Part shown: positions 30,399 to 38,700 of the stretch, in pieces | Numbering within the stretch: the stretch's first letter is position 1 | How the letters are laid out: every line of letters starts with the position of its first letter | Assembly: GCF_017114945.1 (NCBI RefSeq) | Contig: NZ_JABXKQ010000183.1 | Location: 1-64,000 of the forward strand | Source of the DNA: Nostoc sp. JL34 | GTDB taxonomy: Bacteria; Cyanobacteriota; Cyanobacteriia; Cyanobacteriales; Nostocaceae | Direction: 5' to 3' | Length of the DNA stretch: 64,000 nucleotides | Made by a program: the position numbers and the translations under genes | Notes under the pieces: model-generated | What the model saw: the letters and a program-made list of their open reading frames with translations, nothing else | What the model was told of the DNA's origin: nothing | The model's database searches: none

Positions 30399-32723
30399 AT
30401 GAGAATCTTGCTAATCGAAGATGAAGAGGTTTTAGCAAGTGTCTTGTTGAAGTCTCTGACTAAACAACACTATGTTGTTGATGTAGTACAAGACGGACAA
30501 ATGGGTTGGGAATACACGCAAAGTACGGACTACGACCTGCTCCTAATAGATGTAGGACTACCGAAACTGGACGGGATTACATTGTGTCAGCGATTGCGTT
30601 CTGGTGGTTGTTTCACTCCCATTCTGCTGATGACGGCGAAAGATGGTAGTAGAGAGCGGATTCAGGGACTTGATGCAGGCGCAGACGATTATCTGATCAA
30701 ACCTTTAGACTTGGAAGAACTCCAAGCACGGATACGGGCGCTAATCCGTCGAGGCGATCGCCCCTGTACCCCAATACTGGAAGTAGGCGCACTGCGACTA
30801 GACCCCAGTAGTTGCGAAGTAACATATAACAACAAACTGCTGGAATTAACAGCTAAAGAATACAGTTTGCTGGAGCTATTTCTACGGAATCCATCGCGTG
30901 TTTTTAGTCGGGGGGATATCATTGAGCATTTGTGGACTTTTGACGATCCACCCCAAGAGGAGACTGTAAAATCGCACATCAAATACTTACGACAAAAGTT
31001 AAAAGCAGCCGGAGCAGTAGACTGGATTGAAAACGTTTATGGTTTGGGATATCGGCTGAAACCGGGAAGAGGAGGGGGAGCAGGGAGCAGGGAGCAGGGG
31101 AGGCAGGGGGAGCAGGGGGGGAAAGAAAAATTTATCCCTAGTCCTGATGTTGAGGAGCAGTTTCAGCAAGTAATGAGTGGCTTGTGGAAACAATATGAAG
31201 GGTTAATGGTGCAGCGGTTGATGGTACTGCAAGAATTAGCGGCAGCCCTATCTAGTAAAACACTGACTAAGGAGTTACGCCAATCGGCAGAACGAGAGGC
31301 GCACAAACTAGCTGGTGTTTTGGGTATGTTTGAGCAAGACAATGGCACTCAGATAGCGCGGCAAATTGAACAGATTTTAGGGAAAGATGGCGATTTGTCA
31401 ACAAGTGAAAAGCGGCAATTGCTGACGCTGATTGAAGATTTGGGTAAGTTAATTAACCAGATAGGGCAAAAGGTAGATTACCAAACTTCTGGTGCGATCG
31501 CACCAGAAATTAGTACCCGATTGATATTAATTGACCCTAATCTGCAACTAGGTTCTCAGTTGCAACAACTGGTTGAGTGTATGGGAATATGCTGGCAGCA
31601 AATCACCAACTTAGAGGATGCAAAAAACTTTCTACAAACCACATCACCAGATTTAGTAGTGCTAAATGTTGATGATGTTAAGTGGCGCAAAGAAAGTTTG
31701 GCACTACTTTCGGACTTAGCAACGCGTACCCCACCCGTACCCGTTCTGGTGCTGGCTACAACTGATGAGTTAGTAGAACGCGTAACTTTAGCTCAGTCCG
31801 GGGCGCGGGGTTTTCTAGTCAAGCCTGTAACAGCTGCTCAAGTTTGGGATGTTTCGTCTCAACTATTACAACGGACTCGTTCTTTGCGGTTAAATATACT
31901 GGCAGTAGATGACGATCCACTGATTCTAGCAGCACTGCGCCCCATGTTAGAGCCTTGGGGTATGCGGATGACAGGATTAGAAAATCCGCTACGTTTCTGG
32001 GAAGTACTGCAATCTACTACACCAGATTTGTTGATTTTGGATGTGGAAATGCCTCACATAAGTGGTATCGAACTTTGCCGAGCAGTTCGTACCGATCCCC
32101 AATGGCAAGAATTACCGATTGTGTTTCTGACTGCTCACCGAGACATGGAAACTGTGCAGCAAGTGTTTGCCGTGGGGGCAGATGATTATGTGGTTAAACC
32201 TGTTGTTGGGGCAGAATTGTTGGCACGTATTACCCATCGTTTAGAACGCAGCCGTTTACTTCAGTCGCTTTCTAGCAAAGATCCTTTAACCGGACTAGCA
32301 AATCAGTTTCAGTCTAACCGCGACTTGCAGCACTTGATTGCTCAAGCCGAGAAAAATCAGCAATCTGTTTGCTTGGCGATCTTAAGCGTGACTGATTTTC
32401 GTAAAATTAATATCAAATACGGTCATCAGGCTGGAAACCAGATATTGCAAAGATGGAGTCGTTTATTCCAATCGGCATTTTACAGTGGTGAAGTGCTAGG
32501 TTATTGGGGTAATGGAGAATTTGCCGTGGGAATTTCTGGGTTAACAAAAACAGAAATCAACCATCGCCTTAACGACATTTTAACTACCCTCCGCCAGCAA
32601 ATATTCACATCCTTCGATGGCGATCGCTTTCAGGTAATATGTAATTTCGCTGTAGTTGAATACCCCAATGATGGACTAACGATACAATCTTTATACCAAG
32701 TTGCTGCTGGGCGTAATTCGTAA
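30399..32723 (+). CDS. Multidomain response regulator REC-wHTH-Hpt-REC-REC-GGDEF
   Basis: A 774-aa signalling protein that begins as an OmpR-type DNA-binding regulator: REC1 (1-115, phosphoacceptor D51 in LLLIDVGLP) and a winged helix (about 125-222, ending VYGLGYRLKPG). A G-rich repeat insertion (223-245) is followed by an Hpt domain (REAHKLAG, H302), REC2 (373-490), REC3 (498-620, LLILDVEMP intact) and a GGDEF-like domain (627-770). REC2 has Asn423 where the phosphoacceptor Asp should be (LVVLNVDD). The GGDEF signature is GNGEF, so diguanylate cyclase activity is unlikely. Hpt plus several receivers suggest a phosphorelay hub, perhaps with the hybrid kinase at 35798-41431, since a relic of a similar gene lies just upstream of that kinase. 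Domain calls are firm; the output genes are unknown. Confidence 0.9.
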   Translation: MRILLIEDEEVLASVLLKSLTKQHYVVDVVQDGQMGWEYTQSTDYDLLLIDVGLPKLDGITLCQRLRSGGCFTPILLMTAKDGSRERIQGLDAGADDYLIKPLDLEELQARIRALIRRGDRPCTPILEVGALRLDPSSCEVTYNNKLLELTAKEYSLLELFLRNPSRVFSRGDIIEHLWTFDDPPQEETVKSHIKYLRQKLKAAGAVDWIENVYGLGYRLKPGRGGGAGSREQGRQGEQGGKEKFIPSPDVEEQFQQVMSGLWKQYEGLMVQRLMVLQELAAALSSKTLTKELRQSAEREAHKLAGVLGMFEQDNGTQIARQIEQILGKDGDLSTSEKRQLLTLIEDLGKLINQIGQKVDYQTSGAIAPEISTRLILIDPNLQLGSQLQQLVECMGICWQQITNLEDAKNFLQTTSPDLVVLNVDDVKWRKESLALLSDLATRTPPVPVLVLATTDELVERVTLAQSGARGFLVKPVTAAQVWDVSSQLLQRTRSLRLNILAVDDDPLILAALRPMLEPWGMRMTGLENPLRFWEVLQSTTPDLLILDVEMPHISGIELCRAVRTDPQWQELPIVFLTAHRDMETVQQVFAVGADDYVVKPVVGAELLARITHRLERSRLLQSLSSKDPLTGLANQFQSNRDLQHLIAQAEKNQQSVCLAILSVTDFRKINIKYGHQAGNQILQRWSRLFQSAFYSGEVLGYWGNGEFAVGISGLTKTEINHRLNDILTTLRQQIFTSFDGDRFQVICNFAVVEYPNDGLTIQSLYQVAAGRNS
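31066..31125 (+). repeat. G-rich repeat insertion in the response regulator linker
   Basis: GGGAGCAGG-type units between the winged helix and the Hpt domain, translated as a Gly/Glu/Gln/Arg-rich linker of about 20 residues. It is the same repeat family as in the NRPS A domains, placed at an interdomain boundary. Confidence 0.75.
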
Positions 32724-32925
32724 TTACTATACTCCCAGATTTCTCACAAAGCCTGAAAAAAGAGGAGTCAATAACGTATCGGGATGAAGCATTAAATCGT
32801 GAATCGGTGTCAGTCACTAATAAACAGATATATACACAAATTTTTTGACACAATATCACAGTCAATCCCCCCTAATATTAGATGGGCGGCTCAAAGTCGT
32901 TTGAACTTTTTTTGGAGAAATATCA

Positions 32926-33431
32926 ATGACTATATCAATGTACAAAGCTTCAATCCCCGTGTTTATTCGCACACTGAATAACCTTGCAAACATTCTTGAA
33001 AAAGGTGCTATTTATGCAGAAACCAAAAAATAGATCCTTCTGTGTTGATCAATAGTCGTCTATCCCCAGATATGTTTCCATTATCAAAACAAGTACAAAT
33101 TGCCTCTGACATCACAAATAGAGGTGCTGCACGACTAGCAGGGATAGAAGCACCAAAGTTTGAGGACAATGAAACTACATTCTCTCAACTTATTGACCGC
33201 ATTCATCAAACTATCTCTCATTTAAATACTTTGAAATCTGAGCAAATTGACGGTTCCGAAGAGAGAGAAATTACCCTACAAATGCGTGACAATACTCTAT
33301 CTTTTCAAGGAATGCCATATCTGTTCTATTTTGTTTTACCAAACCTTTATTTCCATGTCACGACAGCGTATGACATTCTCAGACACTGTGGTGTAGAACT
33401 TGGCAAAGGAGACTTTCTTGGTCAGGCTTAA
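32926..33431 (+). pseudogene. DUF1993-family gene split by a one-base frameshift
   Basis: An ATG at 32926 with GGAG 8 nt upstream opens a frame reading MTISMYKASIPVFIRTLNNL and continuing to residue 35, where TAG at 33031 follows a run of six A (33025-33030). One extra A would give KKIDPSVLINSR and join the 129-residue frame that runs to 33431. That frame contains RLSPDMFPLSKQVQIASD, AARLAG and FEDNETTF, all typical of DUF1993. The restored protein would be about 168 aa, normal for the family, whose function is not established. Either the gene is broken by loss of one A, the assembly has a homopolymer error, or the ribosome slips. The downstream frame could also start at the GTG at 33042, but it would lack the N-terminal helix. 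Confidence 0.82.
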
Positions 33432-33819
33432 TCGGAGCAATATCTAACACAATTTTTTCGAGAATTTCCGATCAAAACTTGCGTTAGATATTGCTTGGGT
33501 TAACGTGAGTTCAATAAACCTCTCCCTGCCTTGAACTAAAGTTCAAGTCTGTCCCTCTCCGACTCGGAGAGGGACAGTTTTGCGTAGTAAAATCAGGGAG
33601 AGGTCTTTTTTTACGTCTAATTTAGATGGACAGTATATCACTCATTGAACTCGCGTTAGTTTAGAAAAAAATAGACTTCTTGACTTTTTGGCATTGTGGG
33701 GAAAAGTTTTTTATTCTTCAACATTTCCCTTTTCTCTTTCTCAATAATTACACTGAGTTAAATCTCGCCGATTAATTAGTAAAATCTAATACTACATCAA
33801 ATTCAATATTTGTTCGGGT
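33432..33819. other. Intergenic region with structured repeats
   Basis: No gene. GCAATATCTAAC (33437-33448) is inverted at 33483-33494. A nested inverted-repeat element spans 33501-33658 and is listed separately. The last 160 bp before the secreted-protein gene are AT-rich and presumably hold its promoter. Confidence 0.5.
33501..33658. repeat. MITE-like element with nested stems and a U-rich tail
   Basis: Outer 15-bp inverted repeats TAACGTGAGTTCAAT (33501-33515) and ATTGAACTCGCGTTA (33644-33658) differ at one position. Inside, ACCTCTCCCTG (33518-33528) pairs with CAGGGAGAGGT (33594-33604), which is followed by CTTTTTTT. That stem encloses a TTGAACT/AGTTCAA hairpin and a perfect 14-bp stem at 33549-33577. 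Read rightward it would act as a terminator for the DUF1993 remnant; as DNA it looks like a small non-autonomous mobile element. Confidence 0.65.
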
Positions 33820-34344
33820 ATGAGTATGATTTCGTTTAGACCAATGATATTGATTATAGGCACAAGTATTGGTTTACTGTCTCTGTTGTCCACCTGGCGC
33901 GTCCAAGCACAAAATCAATCACAAAAAATTGAGCTAAAAGTTTATAGTGAAAACGAGCAAAAACAAAGCTGTCCAGACAAAGTGATTGTCACTGAAAAAC
34001 CCCATCCTTATCAAGAAGGCAGTTTTTCAACAGATGGCTCTATTAACCTGAGTGCCTATGCCAGTAACATCTCTGTTCAAACCAGTAATAGCTTTAGCGT
34101 TACATGGGTTGGGACACTCAAGCCGAGATATGCTAAATGCTTTGCTTCTGCTGGAATGACTAAGATTGATGGACAAGACTACTCTGAACACCTTAATTAT
34201 TTACGGATGCACTTTGTTAAAGGTAAGGTTTACTTCATCTTAGATTTGGCTGGTGGCTCCGATCCGAATAATTATCCTCTAGTCGTACTAAACAACAGTT
34301 TCAAAAATGGCAACCCTACCTGGACTTGGGGTGGAAGTGACTAG
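33820..34344 (+). CDS. Hypothetical secreted protein
   Basis: A 174-aa protein that I do not recognise. The N-terminus is a plausible signal peptide: a short positive region, a hydrophobic stretch about residues 8-25 (ILIIGTSIGLLSLLS) and a VQA-QN cleavage site near residue 30. The mature part is polar, with two Cys (CPDK and KCFAS) that could form a disulfide. It is probably periplasmic or extracellular. It is flanked by repeats and a broken gene, so the region looks accessory. Start at 33820, or at the second Met two codons later. Confidence 0.6.
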   Translation: MSMISFRPMILIIGTSIGLLSLLSTWRVQAQNQSQKIELKVYSENEQKQSCPDKVIVTEKPHPYQEGSFSTDGSINLSAYASNISVQTSNSFSVTWVGTLKPRYAKCFASAGMTKIDGQDYSEHLNYLRMHFVKGKVYFILDLAGGSDPNNYPLVVLNNSFKNGNPTWTWGGSD

Positions 34345-34549
34345 AGGTCATACTGGCAGCATCCAAGAAAACTATTATAATGGGCTATCAATCTGTGAGA
34401 CTTAATGATAATAAGCGACGAAAGAATAGGACTTTAGGATAGCGGTTCCTGGAGCGATGTCTGACGACAAGCCGCTTTGCGTCCTCTCAAAAGATAACGA
34501 GAAAAGTCTGATATATATTTAAGTCATATTATTTTATACAATCCGAAAA

Positions 34550-35410
34550 ATGCGAGCGAAAATACGAGATACAGAGATTTTCTTTGATGTGGAAGGTTCT
34601 GCATTAGTGGTGGATGGCGCGAACATCTACTCTAAACCTGTCGCCTTTCTAATTCATGGGGGGCCTGGTGCAGATCATACTTCCTTCAAACCAACCTTCT
34701 CGGCTTTAAGCCGAAAACTACAACTAGTCTATTTTGACCATCGCGGTCAAGGAAGGTCTGCCCGTGGCCCTAAAGAAACCTATACTCTAGACAATAATGT
34801 TGAAGATATGGAAGCGTTGCGCCAACACCTTGGTCTGGACAAAATTGTTGTGATTGGCGGTTCTTACGGTGGTATGGTGGCTCTAACTTATGCAGTTCGC
34901 TATCCTCAGAATGTCTCTCATCTGATTGTGATTGCCACGACAGCCCATAGTGGCTTTTTAGAACGGGCTAAGGAAATCCTCGCATCAAAGGGAACTGAGG
35001 AACAAAAAGCAAGCGCTCAACGACTTTGGGATGGAAACTTTGAAAATGAGGAACAGCTAAGACAGTATTTTCAAGTCTTAGGGCCAATGTATTCTCTAAG
35101 ATATGATCCCACCACGTCAGGCATTGCTTCGCAGCGGAATATTCTCTCAGTTGATGCGATTAATGTTGCTTTTGGCGGTTTCCTCCGCAACTACAATATT
35201 CTTGACCAGTTACACAAAATTACCGCCCCCACTTTAGTTATTGCAGGTCGGTATGACTGGATTTGTGCCCCAGAATTTTCTGAAGAAATTGCTCAGGCAA
35301 TTCCTAATGCCGATTTGAGAATTTTTGAGAATAGCAGTCATTTGATTCGCGCAGATGAGCCAGAAGCACTTTTGGATGCGATCGCAGGTTTCTTGGTTTA
35401 CAAACGTTAG
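34550..35410 (+). CDS. Alpha/beta hydrolase (proline iminopeptidase-like)
   Basis: A 286-aa soluble hydrolase of the alpha/beta fold. The oxyanion-region motif HGGPGADH lies near residue 36, YFDHRGQGRS near 64, the nucleophile elbow GGSYGGM (Ser near 106), the acid in AGRYDWICAP near 231, and the catalytic His in NSSHLIRADEP near 263. The pattern fits prolyl aminopeptidase or related small-molecule hydrolases, but the substrate cannot be told. It stands alone, about 200 bp after the secreted-protein gene. Confidence 0.85.
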   Translation: MRAKIRDTEIFFDVEGSALVVDGANIYSKPVAFLIHGGPGADHTSFKPTFSALSRKLQLVYFDHRGQGRSARGPKETYTLDNNVEDMEALRQHLGLDKIVVIGGSYGGMVALTYAVRYPQNVSHLIVIATTAHSGFLERAKEILASKGTEEQKASAQRLWDGNFENEEQLRQYFQVLGPMYSLRYDPTTSGIASQRNILSVDAINVAFGGFLRNYNILDQLHKITAPTLVIAGRYDWICAPEFSEEIAQAIPNADLRIFENSSHLIRADEPEALLDAIAGFLVYKR

Positions 35411-35797
35411 CTCAATTCATAATACCGTTTAGTAGTTTAATTTTAATCTTTGCTGGTTTTGTGGCAGGGCTTTTTTTAGTTTTGTTATTGAAGCAGGCAG
35501 GAGCAGCTTTCGGCGACTACATTTGCTATTTCAGCGATGTTTACTGCTGGCTACGCTTACGCATTTTTGTAAAATTTTGAAGATAATATGTAGTTTTGCT
35601 GTAGTTGAATATTCCAGTCAGGGACTAACGATACAATCACTATACAGATTTCTTAGTACCATCACTAGCACATGATTATTAATTTGTACAGCACTTAATT
35701 CATAATAATTACGAATTACTAATTACTTAGCGAAGCGGTAGCGAGTACTCAAGCGTCCGCAGGAGCGTCATTACGAGTTATTTAACAGGAGTCGCTG
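35411..35797. other. Intergenic region with gene relic and interspersed repeats
   Basis: It holds a relic of the response-regulator 3' end (35584-35651, listed separately), a GGCTACGCTTACGC segment near 35540 like the insertion in NRPS1, and a CGAAGCGGTAGCGAGTACTC / CGTCCGCAGGAGCGTC repeat near 35730-35775 of the type scattered through Nostoc genomes. The kinase promoter must lie here too. Confidence 0.5.
35584..35651 (+). pseudogene. Relic of the C-terminal end of a GGDEF response regulator
   Basis: The + strand reads SFAVVEYSSQGLTIQSLY, which matches NFAVVEYPNDGLTIQSLY at the end of the 774-aa response regulator (nucleotides 32633-32700), with roughly 80 percent base identity over about 66 bp. 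No start or other part of the gene remains. It ends about 150 bp before the hybrid kinase, so a copy of the regulator probably once lay directly upstream of that kinase. Confidence 0.75.
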
Positions 35798-38700
35798 ATG
35801 AGGATACAACAGCTAGAGCAGGTAAAGCAATTGCAAGCCACCATGAACAAGATGGAAGTAACACTGGGTGCGATCGCTGATGCTGTAGTTTGGGTAGGAG
35901 AAGACCGACTCATTCAATGGTGCAATTCTCGCTTTGAGTCTCTCGTCAACCAACCTCACAGCACTGTCTGCGGTACGAAGTTAACTGACTTACTACCTCT
36001 AACACAAGTAGGACAACCAGTTGCTTTGTCTTGCTATCCTGATGTGCAAATACTCAATGGAGAGTATGAAACAACAAATTATCAGTTGCAGCAAGATGAG
36101 CAAATAACACTACAAATCTCTGGTAGCTGTACCGGATTGACTGACGAGCAATGTGCCATACTCGTGATTCGGGATATCACACAGACTCAACGCACTCAAG
36201 AATCCTTGCAAGAGATTGAGGAGCGGTTGCAGACATTAATTAACGCAACACCAGATATTATCTGTTTAAAAGACGGCGAGGGAAAATGGTTGCTGTCAAA
36301 CCAGGCTAACCTAGAATTTTTAGAGCTACAAGGCGTTGATTATCAAGGCAAAACAGACTCAGAACTAGCCGAATTTAGCAATTTTTATCACGATGCTTTG
36401 CTCAACTGCGACAAAACAGATGAACAAGCTTGGCAATTGGGATGTGTGCATCGGGTAGAAGAAGCTGTTCCTCGCCCTGATGGAACAGTGAGCAGTTTAG
36501 ATATGATTAAAGCTCCCTTGTTTCACGAGGATGGTAGACGCAAAGCTCTGGTGGTTTTAGGGCGGGATCTTAGCGAACGGCAAGCCGCACTGCACGAACG
36601 CCAACAAGTCCAGATAGCTTTAGAAAATTCTTTGTCTGTGTTAAACGCTATCTTTGAATCGATTCAAGATGGTATATTAGTAGTCGATAGCTCAAGTAAT
36701 ATCACTAGTTACAATCAAAAGTTCTTAGAAATGTGGTCAATTCCACCAGAACTTTTGACGGAACCAGATCATCCTCAGCGACTAGCATATCTGGCAAACC
36801 AGCTAAAAGACCCTAATAGTTTTTTGGAACGAGTCCGAGAATTATATTCACAGCCGGAATTAGTTAGTTACGACTGGTTAGAATTGGCAGATGGCAGAGT
36901 ATTTGAACGCTACTCCTGTCCTCAGCGCATCGGCGAACAGATTATTGGTAGAGTGTGGAGCTTCCGCGACATCACCCAACGCCAAAGGGCAGAAGCAGCA
37001 CTGCGACAAAGTGAATTACAATACCGCAGTATTTTTGAAGCAATCAATGATGGACTATTTATTACTGAGATAGAGACTGAAAAAGTCGCCGAAGTTAATC
37101 CCGCGGCTTGTCAAATGCACGGTTACTCTTATGAAGAATTTATCACTTTACATCCATCTGTTTATATTCACCCAAACTCACATTCTGTTTTTCTAGAATT
37201 TATAAATAAAACCCGATTTGGTGAGCAATTTTATGGACAAGCAGTTGATATCTGCAAAGATGGCACTTTAATAGATGTAGAAGTCAAAGGAACGACTTGC
37301 ATTTACAATGGCAAGCGACACATCTTAGCAATAGTGCGGGATATTACGGCTCGCAAACGCACCGAGGAAGCCTTACGCCAAAGCGAAGCACAATACCGCG
37401 ATTTGGTGCAAACAGCTAATTGTATCATTCTGCGTTGGGATGGTAACGGTGACATTATATTTTTAAATGACTATGGTCAAAGGCTTTTTGGCTTCGATTT
37501 AGATGAGATCACAGGAAGCAATGTTATCGGCACAATTGTTCCAGAAACGGAAACTTCTGGACGCGATTTGCAGATATTAATGGTTGATATTTGTCAGCAC
37601 CCAGAAAACTATCTATTTAACGAAAACGAGAACTTATGTAAAAATGGCGATCGCGTCTGGATAGTCTGGGCTAATAAACCCATTTTAGATGCCCAAGGAA
37701 ACTTAATCGAAATTCTTTCAGTAGGCACTGATGCCACAGAACGCAAACGCGCCCAAGCAGCCCTCCAGGAAAGTGAGTTAAAATTCCGCAGCATCATCGA
37801 AAATGCCAACGATCTGATATTTGTCCTCTCGCCAGAAGGAATTTTTACTTATCACTCGCCGAATGTGACTGCACTTATGGGCTACAGCCTAGAGGAAATC
37901 GAAGGTCATTCTGTGGTGGAGTTTACCAAACCTGAAGACTTAGCAATTAGCGCCACTGCCTTACAAAGGGCGATAACTGGCGAAAAGCTGACTGATATTG
38001 AAGTGCGATTGCGACACAAAGATGGTAGCTGGCGATGGTTCAACTTTAACACTTCCACAATCAACACTTCCAGTGGTGAAATTGCGATCGCCGGTGTGGG
38101 ACGCGACATCACAGAACGCAAGCAAGCAGAAGAAGCCTTGCGTCGTAGTGAAATGAAATACCGTAATATCTTTGAAAATTCCCAAGTGGGGATTTTTCGC
38201 ACCTGCCAAAAAGATGGATTGATTATCGATGCTAATCAACGTGGTGCCGAGATATTAGGTTTTACCTCTGCTGCTGGCTTAATTGGCAAGTATTTCACAA
38301 CTGATTTATATGTCAATCCAGAGGATCGCGTGCAGATGTTAGCAGAGTTAGAAAAAGATGGTGAAGTTCGCAATTTTGAAATAGCACTGCGACGCTTGGA
38401 TGGATCTGTTGTTTGGGTACTGTTGTCACTTCGTCTCAACGCCGAAGAATCCTGTTTGGATTCTGTTTTTACAGATATTAGCGATCGCAAACAGCAAGAA
38501 CAAGCTTTACGTTTAATTGTTGAGGGTACAGCAGCGAAAACAGGTAATGAATTTTTTAATTCCTGCGTTCGTTACCTTGCCGAAGTATTACAAGTTCAAT
38601 ATGCCTTAGTGACTGAGTTTGATGATGAGCCAAAAACGAGAGTCCGCACTTTGGCATTTTGGTCTTGCGGGGCTATTAACGAGAACTTGGAATATGATTT

